Source: Streptomyces flavofungini (GTDB lineage: Bacteria > Actinomycetota > Actinomycetes > Streptomycetales > Streptomycetaceae). Taken from it: a DNA stretch of 64,000 nt. The stretch spans positions 6,956,501 through 7,020,500 of the forward strand of contig NZ_CP128846.1 of NCBI RefSeq assembly GCF_030388665.1. Direction: 5' to 3'. The notes beneath the pieces are model-generated. The model worked only from the letters and a program-made list of their open reading frames with translations, ran no database searches and was not told where the DNA came from. Numbering within the stretch: position 1 is the first letter of the stretch; each line of letters starts with the position of its first letter. The translations under genes and the position numbers were made by a program. This document shows positions 27,443 to 37,121 of this stretch, in pieces.

Positions 27443-28183
27443 TCAGTTGAGGCTGGTCGTGCCGCGCGTCAGTTCCGTCGCGGGCAACGACGGCAGGTTA
27501 CGGATGATCGCGGTCTCGGCGCGCAGCAATTTCAGCTCGGCGCGCAGCCGGGCCGCCGTGTCGGGCGCTTCGAGGAGCTCCTGCTTGGTGGGGGTGTCGA
27601 GGACGGCCGCCGCCGCGACCAGGTAGGACACGACCGAGGGCTCGTCGGGGAGCTCCGCGCTGGTCGACAGGGACCGCTCACGGGCACCCGCGAGCCGCTT
27701 CTGGTACGAGCGGAAGGCGCGCAGGACGCCCTCGGCGAGCGCGCCCGCCTCCTCGCCGGGCTGCTCCTCCAGCGGTTCGAGCTCGCCGACGAGGTAGGGC
27801 CCGGAGGCGTCCACCGAGAGCAGCCGCACCCGGGTCGTGCCGGTGGCGAGCACCTCGAAGCCGCCGTCCTCGCGCTCCCGGATGGTCGCCGCGTCCGCGA
27901 CGCAGCCCACCTCGTGGAACGCCTTCATCGGGTCGTCGCCGAAGCCCGCGGCGGGGCCCTGCTCGGGCTGCGCGGTCTGGTCGGGCAGGCCCGGCGCGCT
28001 CGGCGCCACTTCGCGGCCGTCGCGGATGGCCACGACCGCGAACTGCCGCTGCTCGTCGTCGGGGACCTTCAGGAGTTCGCGCATCATGGCGCGATAACGC
28101 TCCTCGAAGACGTTCAGGGGCAGCACGAGCCCCGGGAACAGCACCGAGTTGAGCGGGAAGAGCGGAAGCCGGACGGTCGTCAC
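27443..28183 (-). CDS. LON substrate-binding (N-terminal) domain protein
   Basis: The 246-aa protein is a stand-alone LON N-domain: RLPLFPLNSVLFPGLVLPLNVFEERYRAMM at the start, VGCVADAATIREREDGGFEVLATGTTR in the middle and a helical C-terminus. There is no AAA ATPase or protease part. Such proteins are common in actinobacteria and their role is uncertain (peptide or substrate binding). TAGGCT lies 8 nt before the GTG on the minus strand, with no clear Shine-Dalgarno. The upstream gene ends 11 nt before the start. Confidence 0.9.
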   Translation of the reverse strand: MTTVRLPLFPLNSVLFPGLVLPLNVFEERYRAMMRELLKVPDDEQRQFAVVAIRDGREVAPSAPGLPDQTAQPEQGPAAGFGDDPMKAFHEVGCVADAATIREREDGGFEVLATGTTRVRLLSVDASGPYLVGELEPLEEQPGEEAGALAEGVLRAFRSYQKRLAGARERSLSTSAELPDEPSVVSYLVAAAAVLDTPTKQELLEAPDTAARLRAELKLLRAETAIIRNLPSLPATELTRGTTSLN

Positions 28184-28194
28184 GATCGGAAAGC

Positions 28195-29211
28195 CTAACG
28201 GCCGTCGGCACCCCGGCCGCCCGCGTCGCTCCGCCGCGGCCGCAGCGGCGTCCGCGCCGCGACCTCTATGCGCACCCCGTCCCTCAGCTCCAGGAACTGC
28301 CCGAGCGGGTCGTCGGAGAGCCGGTCCCAGGGGAAGGACGTCGCGTACGGGCCGATCAGGTGGAGCTGGTCGAGGGCGTCGTGCCAGCGCTCCAGGCGGA
28401 TCAGGACGTACATGAGGAGGTTGCGGACCTCGGCGGGCCAGGGGTCGGCGGCGGCGTACTCGCCGGACAGGGCGATGGCCAGGTCGGCCGCCTTGTCCAG
28501 GCGTTCGCGCGGCAGATTCCCGGCGGCGCTGGTGAGGTACGCGAACGCGGCGCGCACCGGCAGTGCCTGTATCAGCGAGCCGGGCAGCGCGTCGGCCGCC
28601 GCCCGCTCCGCGAAGTGGAAGCACTCGGTGTGCGAGCCGTACCAGTCGGCCGACAGGTACATCAGGGCCGAGGCGTGGCAGCCGTAGTGGTACGAGGAGC
28701 GGCGCACCGCCTGCGCCCACAGCTCCTCGAACTCGGTGTGCGTGGCGTGGGTGCCGCGGGCGTGGTCGAGCGCGATGCGCCAGGGCACCGGGTCGCGCGG
28801 GTCGGCGTCGGCGGCGGCCGTCAGCAGCGGGCTGACCTCGCGCAGGAGTTCCGCGCGGGCGGGCGACTCCCAGCCGCGGACGACGGCCAGCTCGGCCTTG
28901 AGGAGCAGCGCGTCCGGGTCGTGCGGGGCGGCGGAGAGCCAGTCGTCGAACCACTCCGAGCGGGAGCGGGCGAAGGCGGCGAGGCGGGTCGTGTACCGGT
29001 CGCGGTTCTCCCACTCGGCGGCCTCGCGGGTGGTGGCGAGCAGCTTGGCGGCCGGGCCGTACTCGCCCCGGCCCGCCGCGACCAGGGCGGGCCCCAGTCG
29101 GTCGTCCGGCACGTCGAGCAGCACTTCGTCGTCGGGGGTCAGGCCGTCGGCCAGGCGGGGGGTGTGCCGGATCATGCGGGCGGTGCGGACGAGGGCGCGC
29201 AGCAGCGGCAT
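28195..29211 (-). CDS. TPR-like helical protein of unknown function
   Basis: A 338-aa soluble, helix-rich protein with DPDALLLKAELAVVRGWESPARAELL and later DHARGTHATHTEFEELWAQAVRRS, a pattern of repeated helical pairs like divergent tetratricopeptide repeats. No catalytic motif is visible. ATG 29211 follows AAGGGGGAC at ~8-nt spacing. It sits 11 nt upstream of the LON-domain gene on the same strand, so the two probably form an operon. Confidence 0.75.
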   Translation of the reverse strand: MPLLRALVRTARMIRHTPRLADGLTPDDEVLLDVPDDRLGPALVAAGRGEYGPAAKLLATTREAAEWENRDRYTTRLAAFARSRSEWFDDWLSAAPHDPDALLLKAELAVVRGWESPARAELLREVSPLLTAAADADPRDPVPWRIALDHARGTHATHTEFEELWAQAVRRSSYHYGCHASALMYLSADWYGSHTECFHFAERAAADALPGSLIQALPVRAAFAYLTSAAGNLPRERLDKAADLAIALSGEYAAADPWPAEVRNLLMYVLIRLERWHDALDQLHLIGPYATSFPWDRLSDDPLGQFLELRDGVRIEVAARTPLRPRRSDAGGRGADGR

Positions 29212-29464
29212 CTGGCTGTCCCCCTTCGCGCCCCGACCGGCGCCGCCGCGTGGGGCGGGGCGCCGGGGCCGGTGTCGTGGTCGGTGCTGCGGCCCGCTCG
29301 TGGTCCGCGAGCGGGTCTCTTGCTGGTCGCGTGTGTTGACGGGCGAGGTGGGCCGATGGTTGCCCTCCGTCGGATAACGGTTCAGCCGCGAAGCGCGGGC
29401 CGCCCGCGAGGCGGCCGCCCCCGGCCCGGCCGCCCCGGACCGTCCCGCTCGCGCCCCCGCGCCC
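29212..29464. other. Intergenic region (253 nt)
   Basis: Lies between two minus-strand genes. It holds a TTGACG at 29336 and a GGATAAC at about 29382, plus GC-rich imperfect inverted repeats near 29395-29440 that may end the upstream transcript. I find no gene here. Confidence 0.4.
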
Positions 29465-31039
29465 TCAGTTCCGCCGCAGCAGCCGTGTGGCCCCCGCCGC
29501 CACCGTCGTCGCCAGGATCCAGCCGAGCAGGATCAGGACCGCGGCCAGCCACTGCCAGCCCCCGCGGAGCTGCCAGTAGCTGTCCTGGCCGAGGTTGATG
29601 ACGGGCAGGAGCAGGTCGAGGGCGAAGAGGGAGGGGTTCCAGTTGGGGTGTTCGCCCGGTTTGAGCGGGGGGTGGTCGGCGCGGGAGAAGGCGATGGCGC
29701 TCGCCGCCCACAGGACCGCCATCCACAGCGCGGCCCGGCCGGGCCGGTAGCCGTAGGCCACCGTCCAGTCCTGGGCGTACCCCCAGAGCTTGGCGGCCGC
29801 GGGCAGCGTCTCGCGGCGGCGGCGCTGCTTGGCGAGCAGGACCTCGCGGGCGTCGGCGTCCTCGCCGCCGTTGCGCAGGACGGTGGCGAGCTTCTCGTAC
29901 GGCTCGGGGTTGTACTCGGCGGTGGCCGCGGCCACCCACTCCAGGCGCCGCGACAGCGGGAAGCTGCCCTGCGGGATGAGGTTCTCGTACGTGAAGCCGC
30001 CCATCTGCAGGTTGCCGGGCCCCGGCCAGCTGGAGGAGCGGTCCATCAGGTTCACCACCCGCGCGCCGGACAGCACGATCCTGCCGCGCTGGGGCGCCTC
30101 GGACAGGAAGCGCAGCTCGGGCGTCTGGACGCGGCGCAGCGACACCTCCTGGTCGTTCTGCAGCGTGAACCGCGCCTGGCCGAAATCCACCGCGTCGCCG
30201 AAGCGTCCGTCGTCCAGGCGGATGCCGCCCTCGCACTCGAAGCGCTGCACGCGGGTGCCGCGCGCGGGTGTCGTGCCGCTGGTCTGCGGGGGATTTCCGA
30301 CGCCCGCCGGGGTCAGGTACAGCGTGCGCTCGACGGTCAGCTGGGGTGCGTTCAGGGCGCGGCGGCTGTACGGGTTGGCGAGGCGGCTGCCGCGCAGGCT
30401 CAGGCTGACGCCGACCTTCGCGCCGCGCAGGCTCAGCTCCCCGTGCGACTCCAGCATCTCGGCCTGCAGGTCCTGGCCGACCGTCATGCCGTCGCCCGTG
30501 ATCGAGCGGCCGCGCCGGTCGCGGTAGACCACGGCTTGGTTGAGCAGCAGGTCCGTGCCGATGTGGGCGTCGGTGAGCCGCATGCCGTTGTGCAGGCGGC
30601 AGCGCGGCATGTGCAGATCGCCCTCGGTGTGCAGGCGGGCGGCCTCCAGACGCGGGATGGAGCAGTCGACCAGGCGCAGCGTGGTGAAGCGGGCCTCGGG
30701 CAGCAGGATCTCCTTCTCGAACCGGCAGCCCTTCAGCTCCGTGTACGGCACCACGGTGCCGCCCGCCAGGTCGAGCACGTCCGTGATCTGCACCCCGGCC
30801 AGCTTCAGGGACGACACCCGCCCCGCGAGCGCGGGCGGACCGTCGAGCAGCAGCCAGCACACGATGCGCGCCCGGACACTGCGCTCGGGGCCCCAGGGAT
30901 ACCCGCCGTGCGGATCGTCCTCCGCGGCGTCCCCCGACCTCAGGTCGTACACGCTGCCGTTGCGGAACGCCTGCCACATGCCGATCTCCGCTGCGGTCAG
31001 CCCGTCCGGCGGGTCCCCGATGCCGGTGTCGTCGACCAC
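29465..31039 (-). CDS. Beta-helix-like membrane-anchored protein, unknown function
   Basis: The ~524-aa protein has a ~380-residue region of short strand-turn repeats with L-x-x-A/C-x-I periodicity (for example [39 protein letters not shown]), typical of a right-handed beta-helix or pentapeptide-like solenoid. Two or three C-terminal membrane helices follow ([36 protein letters not shown]). Similar proteins carry the misleading label membrane-associated oxidoreductase; I see no cofactor motif. GTG 31039 has GGGAGG 9 nt upstream and was chosen over an ATG 16 codons earlier. Divergent from hisD. Confidence 0.8.
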   Translation of the reverse strand: MVDDTGIGDPPDGLTAAEIGMWQAFRNGSVYDLRSGDAAEDDPHGGYPWGPERSVRARIVCWLLLDGPPALAGRVSSLKLAGVQITDVLDLAGGTVVPYTELKGCRFEKEILLPEARFTTLRLVDCSIPRLEAARLHTEGDLHMPRCRLHNGMRLTDAHIGTDLLLNQAVVYRDRRGRSITGDGMTVGQDLQAEMLESHGELSLRGAKVGVSLSLRGSRLANPYSRRALNAPQLTVERTLYLTPAGVGNPPQTSGTTPARGTRVQRFECEGGIRLDDGRFGDAVDFGQARFTLQNDQEVSLRRVQTPELRFLSEAPQRGRIVLSGARVVNLMDRSSSWPGPGNLQMGGFTYENLIPQGSFPLSRRLEWVAAATAEYNPEPYEKLATVLRNGGEDADAREVLLAKQRRRRETLPAAAKLWGYAQDWTVAYGYRPGRAALWMAVLWAASAIAFSRADHPPLKPGEHPNWNPSLFALDLLLPVINLGQDSYWQLRGGWQWLAAVLILLGWILATTVAAGATRLLRRN

Positions 31040-31187
31040 TGCTGGTGTCCTCCCGTGTGTGCGCCGGCGTACTCGTGCCTCGTACACCTGTTCATGCCCG
31101 CTCCGTGACCGCCTGAACGCTAGTGGTGAACACGGTCTTCCGTTAATTCGCCGGATGGAATGTCCGGGTCCGCGGGGCCTGTATCAG

Positions 31188-31210
31188 CCACTGATACGGG
31201 CGACCGGCCG
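31188..31210. promoter_or_regulatory. Inverted repeat upstream of hisD
   Basis: CCTGTATCAG-CCA-CTGATACGGG: a core GTATCAG/CTGATAC is perfect (31191-31197 and 31201-31207) and 9 of 10 positions of the full arms match. It lies 29 nt before the hisD GTG, in the region divergent to the beta-helix gene. A candidate operator for the his operon; the binding protein is unknown. Confidence 0.5.
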
Positions 31211-31238
31211 CGGATGGCCGTCTGAGAGAATTGGCCAT

Positions 31239-32564
31239 GTGATCTCTCGAATCGATCTGCGCGGCGACGCCCTCCCCGAGGGCAACGCCCTACGCGCCCT
31301 GCTGCCCCGTGCCGACTTCGACGTCGCCGCCGCCCTGGAGAAGGTGCGGCCGATCTGCGAGGACGTGCATCATCGCGGCGACGCGGCGCTGATCGAGTAC
31401 GCGGAGAAGTTCGACGGCGTGAAGCTGGAGCACGTGCGGGTGCCCGCCGCCGCGCTCACCGAGGCCCTCGCCGGGCTCGACCCGGACGTCCGCGCGGCCC
31501 TGGAGGAGTCCATCCGCCGCGCCCGCACCGTCCACCGCGCCCAGCGCCGCGCCCCGCACACCACCGAGGTCGTCCCCGGCGGCTCGGTCACCGAGAAGTG
31601 GGTGCCGGTCGAGCGCGTCGGCCTGTACGCACCCGGCGGCCGCTCCGTCTACCCGTCCTCCGTGATCATGAACGCCGTGCCCGCGCAGGAGGCCGGCGTC
31701 GCCTCCATGGCGCTCGCGTCCCCGCCCCAGGCCGACTTCAGCGGGCTGCCGCACCCGACGATCCTCGCGGCCTGCGCGCTGCTCGGCATCGACGAGGTGT
31801 ACGCGGTCGGCGGCGCCCAGGCCGTCGCGATGTTCGCGTACGGCACGGACACCTGCGCCCCTGCCAACATGGTCACGGGCCCCGGCAACATCTGGGTCGC
31901 CGCCGCCAAGCGGTACTTCACCGGCCGCATCGGCATCGACACCGAGGCCGGGCCGACCGAGATCGCGATCCTCGCCGACGACACCGCCGACCCGGTGCAC
32001 GTCGCCTCCGACCTGATCAGCCAGGCCGAGCACGACCCGCTGGCCGCCGCCGTCCTCGTCACGGACTCCACCGAGCTCGCGGACGCCGTGGCCAAGGAGC
32101 TGGAGCCGCAGGTCGCCGCGACCAAGCACGTCGAGGACCGGATCGCCCCGGCCCTCGCGGGCAGGCAGTCCGCGATCGTCCTGGTCGACGGCCTGGACGA
32201 GGGCCTGCGCGTCGTCGACGCGTACGGCGCCGAGCACCTGGAGATCCAGACCCGCGACGCCGCCGCCGTCGCCGACCGCGTCAAGAACGCGGGCGCGATC
32301 TTCGTCGGCCCCTGGGCGCCGGTCTCCCTCGGCGACTACTGCGCGGGCTCCAACCACGTGCTGCCCACGGGCGGTTGCGCGTGCCACTCCTCGGGCCTGT
32401 CCGTCCAGTCCTTCCTGCGCGGCATCCACATCGTGGACTACACCCGCGAGGCCCTGGCCGACGTCGCGCACCACGTGGTGACGCTCGCGGAGGCCGAGGA
32501 CCTGCCCGCGCACGGCGCCGCGATCAAGGCCCGCTTCGGGTGGAAGGTGCCGGAGAACAAGTGA
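31239..32564 (+). CDS. hisD: Histidinol dehydrogenase
   Basis: A 441-aa enzyme for the last two steps of histidine synthesis (histidinol to histidine, NAD+ and Zn). Family signatures: [52 protein letters not shown], the catalytic region [16 protein letters not shown] and [20 protein letters not shown]. The GTG at 31239 is in frame (V-I-S-R-I); an ATG two bases earlier is not. GAGAAT ends 7 nt upstream, another leaderless-type start. First gene of the his operon; its stop overlaps hisC by GTGA. Confidence 0.97.
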   Translation: MISRIDLRGDALPEGNALRALLPRADFDVAAALEKVRPICEDVHHRGDAALIEYAEKFDGVKLEHVRVPAAALTEALAGLDPDVRAALEESIRRARTVHRAQRRAPHTTEVVPGGSVTEKWVPVERVGLYAPGGRSVYPSSVIMNAVPAQEAGVASMALASPPQADFSGLPHPTILAACALLGIDEVYAVGGAQAVAMFAYGTDTCAPANMVTGPGNIWVAAAKRYFTGRIGIDTEAGPTEIAILADDTADPVHVASDLISQAEHDPLAAAVLVTDSTELADAVAKELEPQVAATKHVEDRIAPALAGRQSAIVLVDGLDEGLRVVDAYGAEHLEIQTRDAAAVADRVKNAGAIFVGPWAPVSLGDYCAGSNHVLPTGGCACHSSGLSVQSFLRGIHIVDYTREALADVAHHVVTLAEAEDLPAHGAAIKARFGWKVPENK

Positions 32565-33676
32565 CCCACATCGACGACCTTCCCGTACGCGACGAGCTGC
32601 GCGGCAAGTCCCCCTACGGCGCGCCCCAACTCGACGTCCCCGTACGCCTGAACACCAACGAGAACCCCTACCCGCTGCCCGAGCCGCTGGTCGAGCGCAT
32701 CGCCGAGCGCGTGCGCGAGGCCGCCCGCGACCTGAACCGCTACCCCGACCGGGACGCGGTGGAGCTGCGCACCGAGCTCGCGCGCTACCTCACCCGCACC
32801 GGCGGCCACGAGGTGACGCGCGCCCACGTGTGGGCGGCCAACGGCTCGAACGAGGTCATCCAGCAGCTCCTGCAGACCTTCGGCGGCCCGGGCCGCACGG
32901 CCATCGGCTTCGAGCCCTCGTACTCGATGCACGGCCTGATCGCCCGTGGCACCGGCACAGGCTGGATCTCGGGTCCGCGCCGCGAGGACTTCACGGTCGA
33001 CCCGGAGGCGGCGGCGCGCGCCATCGCCGAGAACGCGCCGGACGTCGTCTTCATCACCACCCCCAACAACCCCACGGGCAACGCCGTCTCCGCCGAGACG
33101 GTCATGGCGCTGTACGACGCCGCGCAGGCCGCCAAGCCGTCGATCGTCGTGGTCGACGAGGCGTACGTGGAGTTCAGCCACGGCGCCTCGCTGCTCCCGC
33201 TGCTCGAAGGCCGCCCGCACCTCGTCGTCTCGCGGACGATGTCGAAGGCCTTCGGCGCGGCCGGGCTGCGCCTCGGCTACCTCGCCGCCGACCCCGCGGT
33301 CGTCGACGCGGTCCAGCTGGTGCGCCTGCCCTACCACCTCTCGGCCGTCACCCAGGCCACCGCCCTGGCCGCCCTGGAGCACACGGACACCCTCCTCGGA
33401 TACGTCGAGCAGCTGAAGGCCGAGCGCGACCGCCTGGTCACCGAGCTGCGGGCGATCGGCTTCGAGGTGACCGAGTCCGACGCCAACTTCGTGCAGTTCG
33501 GGCGGTTCGAGGGCGAGGGCGCCACCCACGCGGCCTGGCAGCGGATCCTCGACCGGGGCGTCCTCGTCCGGGACAACGGAGTGCCGGGGTGGCTGCGGGT
33601 GTCCGCGGGAACCCCCGCCGAAAACGACGCGTTCCTCGATGCGGTACGCGAACTGAAGAAGGAGCAGAGCGCATGA
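32561..33676 (+). CDS. hisC: Histidinol-phosphate aminotransferase
   Basis: A 371-aa PLP-dependent fold-type I aminotransferase converting imidazole-acetol phosphate to histidinol phosphate. Seen: [13 protein letters not shown], the aspartate-rich [12 protein letters not shown] and the PLP lysine K229 in [20 protein letters not shown] start overlaps the hisD stop by 4 nt. Confidence 0.96.
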   Translation: MTHIDDLPVRDELRGKSPYGAPQLDVPVRLNTNENPYPLPEPLVERIAERVREAARDLNRYPDRDAVELRTELARYLTRTGGHEVTRAHVWAANGSNEVIQQLLQTFGGPGRTAIGFEPSYSMHGLIARGTGTGWISGPRREDFTVDPEAAARAIAENAPDVVFITTPNNPTGNAVSAETVMALYDAAQAAKPSIVVVDEAYVEFSHGASLLPLLEGRPHLVVSRTMSKAFGAAGLRLGYLAADPAVVDAVQLVRLPYHLSAVTQATALAALEHTDTLLGYVEQLKAERDRLVTELRAIGFEVTESDANFVQFGRFEGEGATHAAWQRILDRGVLVRDNGVPGWLRVSAGTPAENDAFLDAVRELKKEQSA

Positions 33677-34266
33677 GCCGCGTTGGCAGAGTCGAGCGGA
33701 CCACCAAGGAGACCTCGGTCCTCGTCGAGATCGACCTCGACGGCACCGGCAAGGTCGACGTGTCGACCGGGGTCGGCTTCTACGACCACATGCTCGACCA
33801 GCTCGGCCGCCACGGCCTGTTCGACCTCACGGTCAAGACCGACGGCGACCTGCACATCGACTCGCACCACACCATCGAGGACACCGCCCTCGCCCTCGGC
33901 GCCGCCTTCAAGCAGGCCCTCGGCGACAAGGTCGGCATCTACCGCTTCGGCAACTGCACGGTCCCCCTCGACGAGTCCCTCGCCCAGGTCACCGTCGACC
34001 TCTCCGGACGCCCCTACCTGGTGCACACAGAGCCGGAGAACATGGCGCCGATGATCGGCGCGTACGACACGACGATGACCCGGCACATCTTCGAGTCCTT
34101 CGTCGCCCAGGCGCAGGTCGCCCTGCACATCCACGTGCCCTACGGACGCAACGCGCACCACATCGTGGAGTGCCAGTTCAAGGCCCTCGCCCGGGCGCTG
34201 CGCTACGCCAGCGAGCGCGACCCGCGCGCGGCCGGCATCCTCCCCTCCACGAAGGGCGCGCTGTAG
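33673..34266 (+). CDS. hisB: Imidazoleglycerol-phosphate dehydratase (monofunctional)
   Basis: A 197-aa Mn-dependent dehydratase with the two metal-binding HHxxE-type motifs [13 protein letters not shown] and [16 protein letters not shown]. No phosphatase domain is fused, as is usual in actinobacteria, so histidinol-phosphate phosphatase is encoded elsewhere. ATG overlaps the hisC stop (ATGA). Confidence 0.96.
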   Translation: MSRVGRVERTTKETSVLVEIDLDGTGKVDVSTGVGFYDHMLDQLGRHGLFDLTVKTDGDLHIDSHHTIEDTALALGAAFKQALGDKVGIYRFGNCTVPLDESLAQVTVDLSGRPYLVHTEPENMAPMIGAYDTTMTRHIFESFVAQAQVALHIHVPYGRNAHHIVECQFKALARALRYASERDPRAAGILPSTKGAL

Positions 34267-34268
34267 CC

Positions 34269-34433
34269 ATGAGCGGTACCTCCACCCTGCTGTTCTTCGT
34301 CGGTCTCTTCCTGCTCGGCGGCGTCTACTCCTTCGTCAAGCAGAAGCAGTCCAAGAGCCTGATCACGCTGCTCTCCATCGGCGCGGGCATGTGCCTGATC
34401 GCGGGCGTCGTCCGCCTGGAGGTGTGGAATTGA
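34269..34433 (+). CDS. 54-aa membrane protein inside the his operon
   Basis: Starts [21 protein letters not shown] 2 nt after the hisB stop and has two hydrophobic helices joined by a basic loop (FVKQKQSKS), ending RLEVWN. Its stop overlaps the TTG start of hisH. Position and coupling argue that it is expressed. No function is known to me; a membrane role linked to the operon is inference only. Confidence 0.8.
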   Translation: MSGTSTLLFFVGLFLLGGVYSFVKQKQSKSLITLLSIGAGMCLIAGVVRLEVWN

Positions 34434-35080
34434 CCTCCTCAGCCTCACGTAAGCGGGTCGTCGTCTTCGACTACGGCTTCGGCAACGTCCGCTCCGCGGA
34501 GCGGGCCCTGGCCCGCGCGGGCGCCGACGTCGAGATCACCGGTGACTTCGACAAGGCCATGAACGCCGACGGCCTCCTGGTGCCCGGCGTCGGCGCCTTC
34601 GAGGCCTGCATGAAGGGCCTGACGGCGGCGCGCGGCGACTGGATCGTGGGCCGCCGCCTGTCCGGCGGGCGGCCCGTCATGGGCATCTGCGTGGGCATGC
34701 AGATCCTCTTCGCGCGCGGCATCGAGCACGGCGTCGAGACCGAGGGCCTGGACGAGTGGCCCGGCACGGTCGAGCCGCTGAAGGCCGACATAGTCCCGCA
34801 CATGGGCTGGAACACCGTCGAGGCGCCCGCGGGCTCCGAGCTCTTCAAGGGCCTCGGCGCCGACGAGCGCTACTACTTCGTGCACTCCTACGCGGTCCAC
34901 GACTGGTCCCTGGAGACCGTGAACCCGGCGCTGCGCGCCCCTCTGGTCACCTGGGCCACGCACGGCGAGCCGTTCGTGGCGGCCGTGGAGAACGGCGCCC
35001 TGTGGGCCACCCAGTTCCACCCCGAGAAGTCCGGCGACGCCGGCGCCCAGCTCCTCACCAACTGGATCGGAACCCTGTGA
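34430..35080 (+). CDS. hisH: Imidazole glycerol phosphate synthase, glutaminase subunit
   Basis: A 216-aa class I glutamine amidotransferase: nucleophile C87 in [10 protein letters not shown], and the His-Glu pair in FHPEKSG near the C-terminus. It feeds ammonia to HisF. The TTG start overlaps the preceding stop and has GGAGG 7 nt upstream. Confidence 0.95.
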   Translation: MTSSASRKRVVVFDYGFGNVRSAERALARAGADVEITGDFDKAMNADGLLVPGVGAFEACMKGLTAARGDWIVGRRLSGGRPVMGICVGMQILFARGIEHGVETEGLDEWPGTVEPLKADIVPHMGWNTVEAPAGSELFKGLGADERYYFVHSYAVHDWSLETVNPALRAPLVTWATHGEPFVAAVENGALWATQFHPEKSGDAGAQLLTNWIGTL

Positions 35081-35805
35081 GCACCCTCGAACTCCTTCCC
35101 GCCGTCGACGTCCGCGACGGCCAGGCCGTGCGCCTCGTCCACGGCGAGTCCGGCTCGGAGACCTCCTACGGCTCCCCGCTGGAGGCCGCCCTGGCCTGGC
35201 AGCGGTCGGGCGCCGAGTGGCTGCATCTGGTCGACCTGGACGCCGCGTTCGGCACCGGCGACAACCGCGCCCTGATCGCCGAGGTCGCCGCCGCCATGGA
35301 CATCAAGGTCGAGCTGTCCGGCGGCATCCGCGACGACGACACCCTCGCCGCCGCCCTCGCCACCGGCTGCACCCGCGTCAACCTCGGCACCGCCGCCCTG
35401 GAGACCCCCGAGTGGGTCGCCAAGGTCATCGCCGAGCACGGCGACAAGATCGCGGTCGGCCTCGACGTGCGCGGCACGACCCTGCGCGGCCGCGGCTGGA
35501 CCCGCGACGGCGGCGACCTGTACGAGACCCTGGAGCGCCTGAACGCCGAGGGCTGCGCGCGCTACGTGGTCACCGACATCGCCAAGGACGGCACGCTCCA
35601 GGGGCCGAACCTGGAGCTCCTGAAGAACGTGTGCGCGGCCACCGACCGCCCCGTCGTCGCCTCCGGCGGCGTCTCGTCCCTGGACGACCTGCGGGCCATC
35701 GCCGAGCTCGTGCCGCAGGGCGTCGAGGGCGCGATCGTCGGCAAGGCGCTGTACGCGAAGGCGTTCACGCTGGAGGAGGCCCTCGCGACGGTGGCGTCGT
35801 CATGA
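35077..35805 (+). CDS. priA: Phosphoribosyl isomerase PriA (HisA, probably also TrpF)
   Basis: A 242-aa (beta-alpha)8 barrel with catalytic D11 ([10 protein letters not shown]) and D130 (VGLDVRG), phosphate-binding ELSGGIRDD, and [12 protein letters not shown]. In Streptomyces and mycobacteria this enzyme isomerises both the histidine intermediate ProFAR and the tryptophan intermediate PRA, replacing a missing trpF. The absence of any trpF among the trp genes here agrees. The dual activity is known for the family, not shown by sequence alone. GTG overlaps the hisH stop. Confidence 0.95.
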   Translation: MSTLELLPAVDVRDGQAVRLVHGESGSETSYGSPLEAALAWQRSGAEWLHLVDLDAAFGTGDNRALIAEVAAAMDIKVELSGGIRDDDTLAAALATGCTRVNLGTAALETPEWVAKVIAEHGDKIAVGLDVRGTTLRGRGWTRDGGDLYETLERLNAEGCARYVVTDIAKDGTLQGPNLELLKNVCAATDRPVVASGGVSSLDDLRAIAELVPQGVEGAIVGKALYAKAFTLEEALATVASS

Positions 35806-36212
35806 CCGGGGACATCCGCCGGGTGAGCTCGGGCGGGCCGTGGGAGGAGTCCATCGGCTACTCCCGCGCCGTCGCGCTGCCGAGCGGTCTCGTCCTGGTG
35901 TCGGGGTGCACGTCCGTGGTGGACGGCGCCATAGACGCGGGCACGCCGTACCAGCAGACGCTCAACGCCTTCCAGGTCGCCTTCGACGCCCTGAAGAAGG
36001 TCGGCCTCGGCCCCGAGCACGTGGTGCGCACCCGGATGTACCTCACGCACGCCCGGGACGTCGAGGACGTCGGCCGCGCCCACAAGGAGCTGTTCGACGC
36101 CGTCCGCCCGGCCGCGTCCATGCTCATCGTCTCCGGCTTCATCGACCCGAGCCTGGTCGTCGAGGTCGAGGTGGAGGCGTACGCGCCCCCCGGGGCCGGT
36201 GATGGCGCATGA
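35802..36212 (+). CDS. RidA/YjgF-family protein
   Basis: A 136-aa member of the RidA (enamine/imine deaminase) family: [47 protein letters not shown] and the C-terminal [13 protein letters not shown], with the conserved Arg in VRTRMYL. It lies between hisA and hisF with ATGA overlaps on both sides. A role in removing reactive enamine by-products or assisting the pathway is inference. Confidence 0.9.
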   Translation: MTGDIRRVSSGGPWEESIGYSRAVALPSGLVLVSGCTSVVDGAIDAGTPYQQTLNAFQVAFDALKKVGLGPEHVVRTRMYLTHARDVEDVGRAHKELFDAVRPAASMLIVSGFIDPSLVVEVEVEAYAPPGAGDGA

Positions 36213-36964
36213 CGCTCGCCGTACGGGTCATCCCCTGCCTCGACGTGGACAAGGGCCGCGTCGTCAAGGGCGTCAACTTCCAGAACCTGCGCGACGCGGG
36301 CGACCCCGTCGAGATGGCCAAGGTGTACGACGCCGAGGGCGCCGACGAGCTGACGTTCCTGGACATCACGGCGTCCTCCGGTGACCGCGAGACGACGTAC
36401 GACGTGGTCCGCCGCACCGCCGAGCAGGTCTTCATCCCGCTCACCGTCGGCGGCGGCGTGCGCACGGCCGAGGACGTCGACAAGCTCCTGCGGGCCGGCG
36501 CGGACAAGGTCGGCGTGAACACCGCCGCCATCGCCAGGCCCGACCTGATCCGCGAGATCGCGGAGCGCTTCGGGCGCCAGGTGCTCGTCCTCTCCGTGGA
36601 CGCGCGCCGCACGGCGACCGGCTCCTTCGAGGTCACCACGCACGGCGGCCGGAAGTCGGCCGGGATCGACGCCGTGGAGTGGGCGCACCGCGCGGCCGAG
36701 CTCGGCGCGGGCGAGATCCTGCTGAACTCGATGGACGCCGACGGCACGAAGGACGGCTACGACATCGAGATGATCGAGGCCGTCCGCGAGCACGTCAGCG
36801 TCCCCGTCATCGCCTCGGGCGGCGCGGGCCGCCTGGAGCACTTCCCGCCCGCCGTCGCGGCGGGCGCGGACGCGGTGCTCGCCGCCTCCGTCTTCCACTT
36901 CGGCGACCTGCGCATCGGCGAGGTCAAGGACACGCTGCGATCGGCGGGCCACCCCGTCAGGTAG
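36209..36964 (+). CDS. hisF: Imidazole glycerol phosphate synthase, cyclase subunit
   Basis: A 251-aa (beta-alpha)8 barrel. The catalytic aspartates are D12 ([15 protein letters not shown]) and D131 (LSVDARR); [14 protein letters not shown] and [12 protein letters not shown] bind phosphates. Works with HisH. Last gene of the his operon, followed by a hairpin. Confidence 0.97.
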   Translation: MTLAVRVIPCLDVDKGRVVKGVNFQNLRDAGDPVEMAKVYDAEGADELTFLDITASSGDRETTYDVVRRTAEQVFIPLTVGGGVRTAEDVDKLLRAGADKVGVNTAAIARPDLIREIAERFGRQVLVLSVDARRTATGSFEVTTHGGRKSAGIDAVEWAHRAAELGAGEILLNSMDADGTKDGYDIEMIEAVREHVSVPVIASGGAGRLEHFPPAVAAGADAVLAASVFHFGDLRIGEVKDTLRSAGHPVR

Positions 36965-36976
36965 CTCCGCGCGCGA

Positions 36977-37013
36977 GAAGGCCCCGGTTCACCTCAGGGT
37001 GGCCGGGGCCTTC
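36977..37013 (+). terminator. Terminator of the his operon
   Basis: GAAGGCCCCGG (36977-36987) pairs with CCGGGGCCTTC (37003-37013), just after the hisF stop. Confidence 0.8.
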
Positions 37014-37055
37014 GCGTGCGCGGACAGGAGGGCGGGCGGGAGGGGATGCCCGGGC

Positions 37056-37109
37056 AGATACGAAGGGAAAGTTGCGCAAAATCAATTGCGCAACTTTCCC
37101 TTCGTATCT
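37056..37109. promoter_or_regulatory. Perfect 24-bp inverted repeat, probable operator of the ArsR/MFS pair
   Basis: Arms 37056-37079 and 37086-37109 are perfect reverse complements with a 6-nt spacer (AAATCA). Each arm ends at the centre in the 8-bp self-palindrome TTGCGCAA, so two TTGCGCAA sites are 14 bp apart, centre to centre. It begins 42 nt after the hisF terminator and ends 12 nt before the regulator ATG, covering the expected promoter. As RNA it would form a very stable hairpin. Confidence 0.85.
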
Positions 37110-37121
37110 AGCGTGGCGGGC

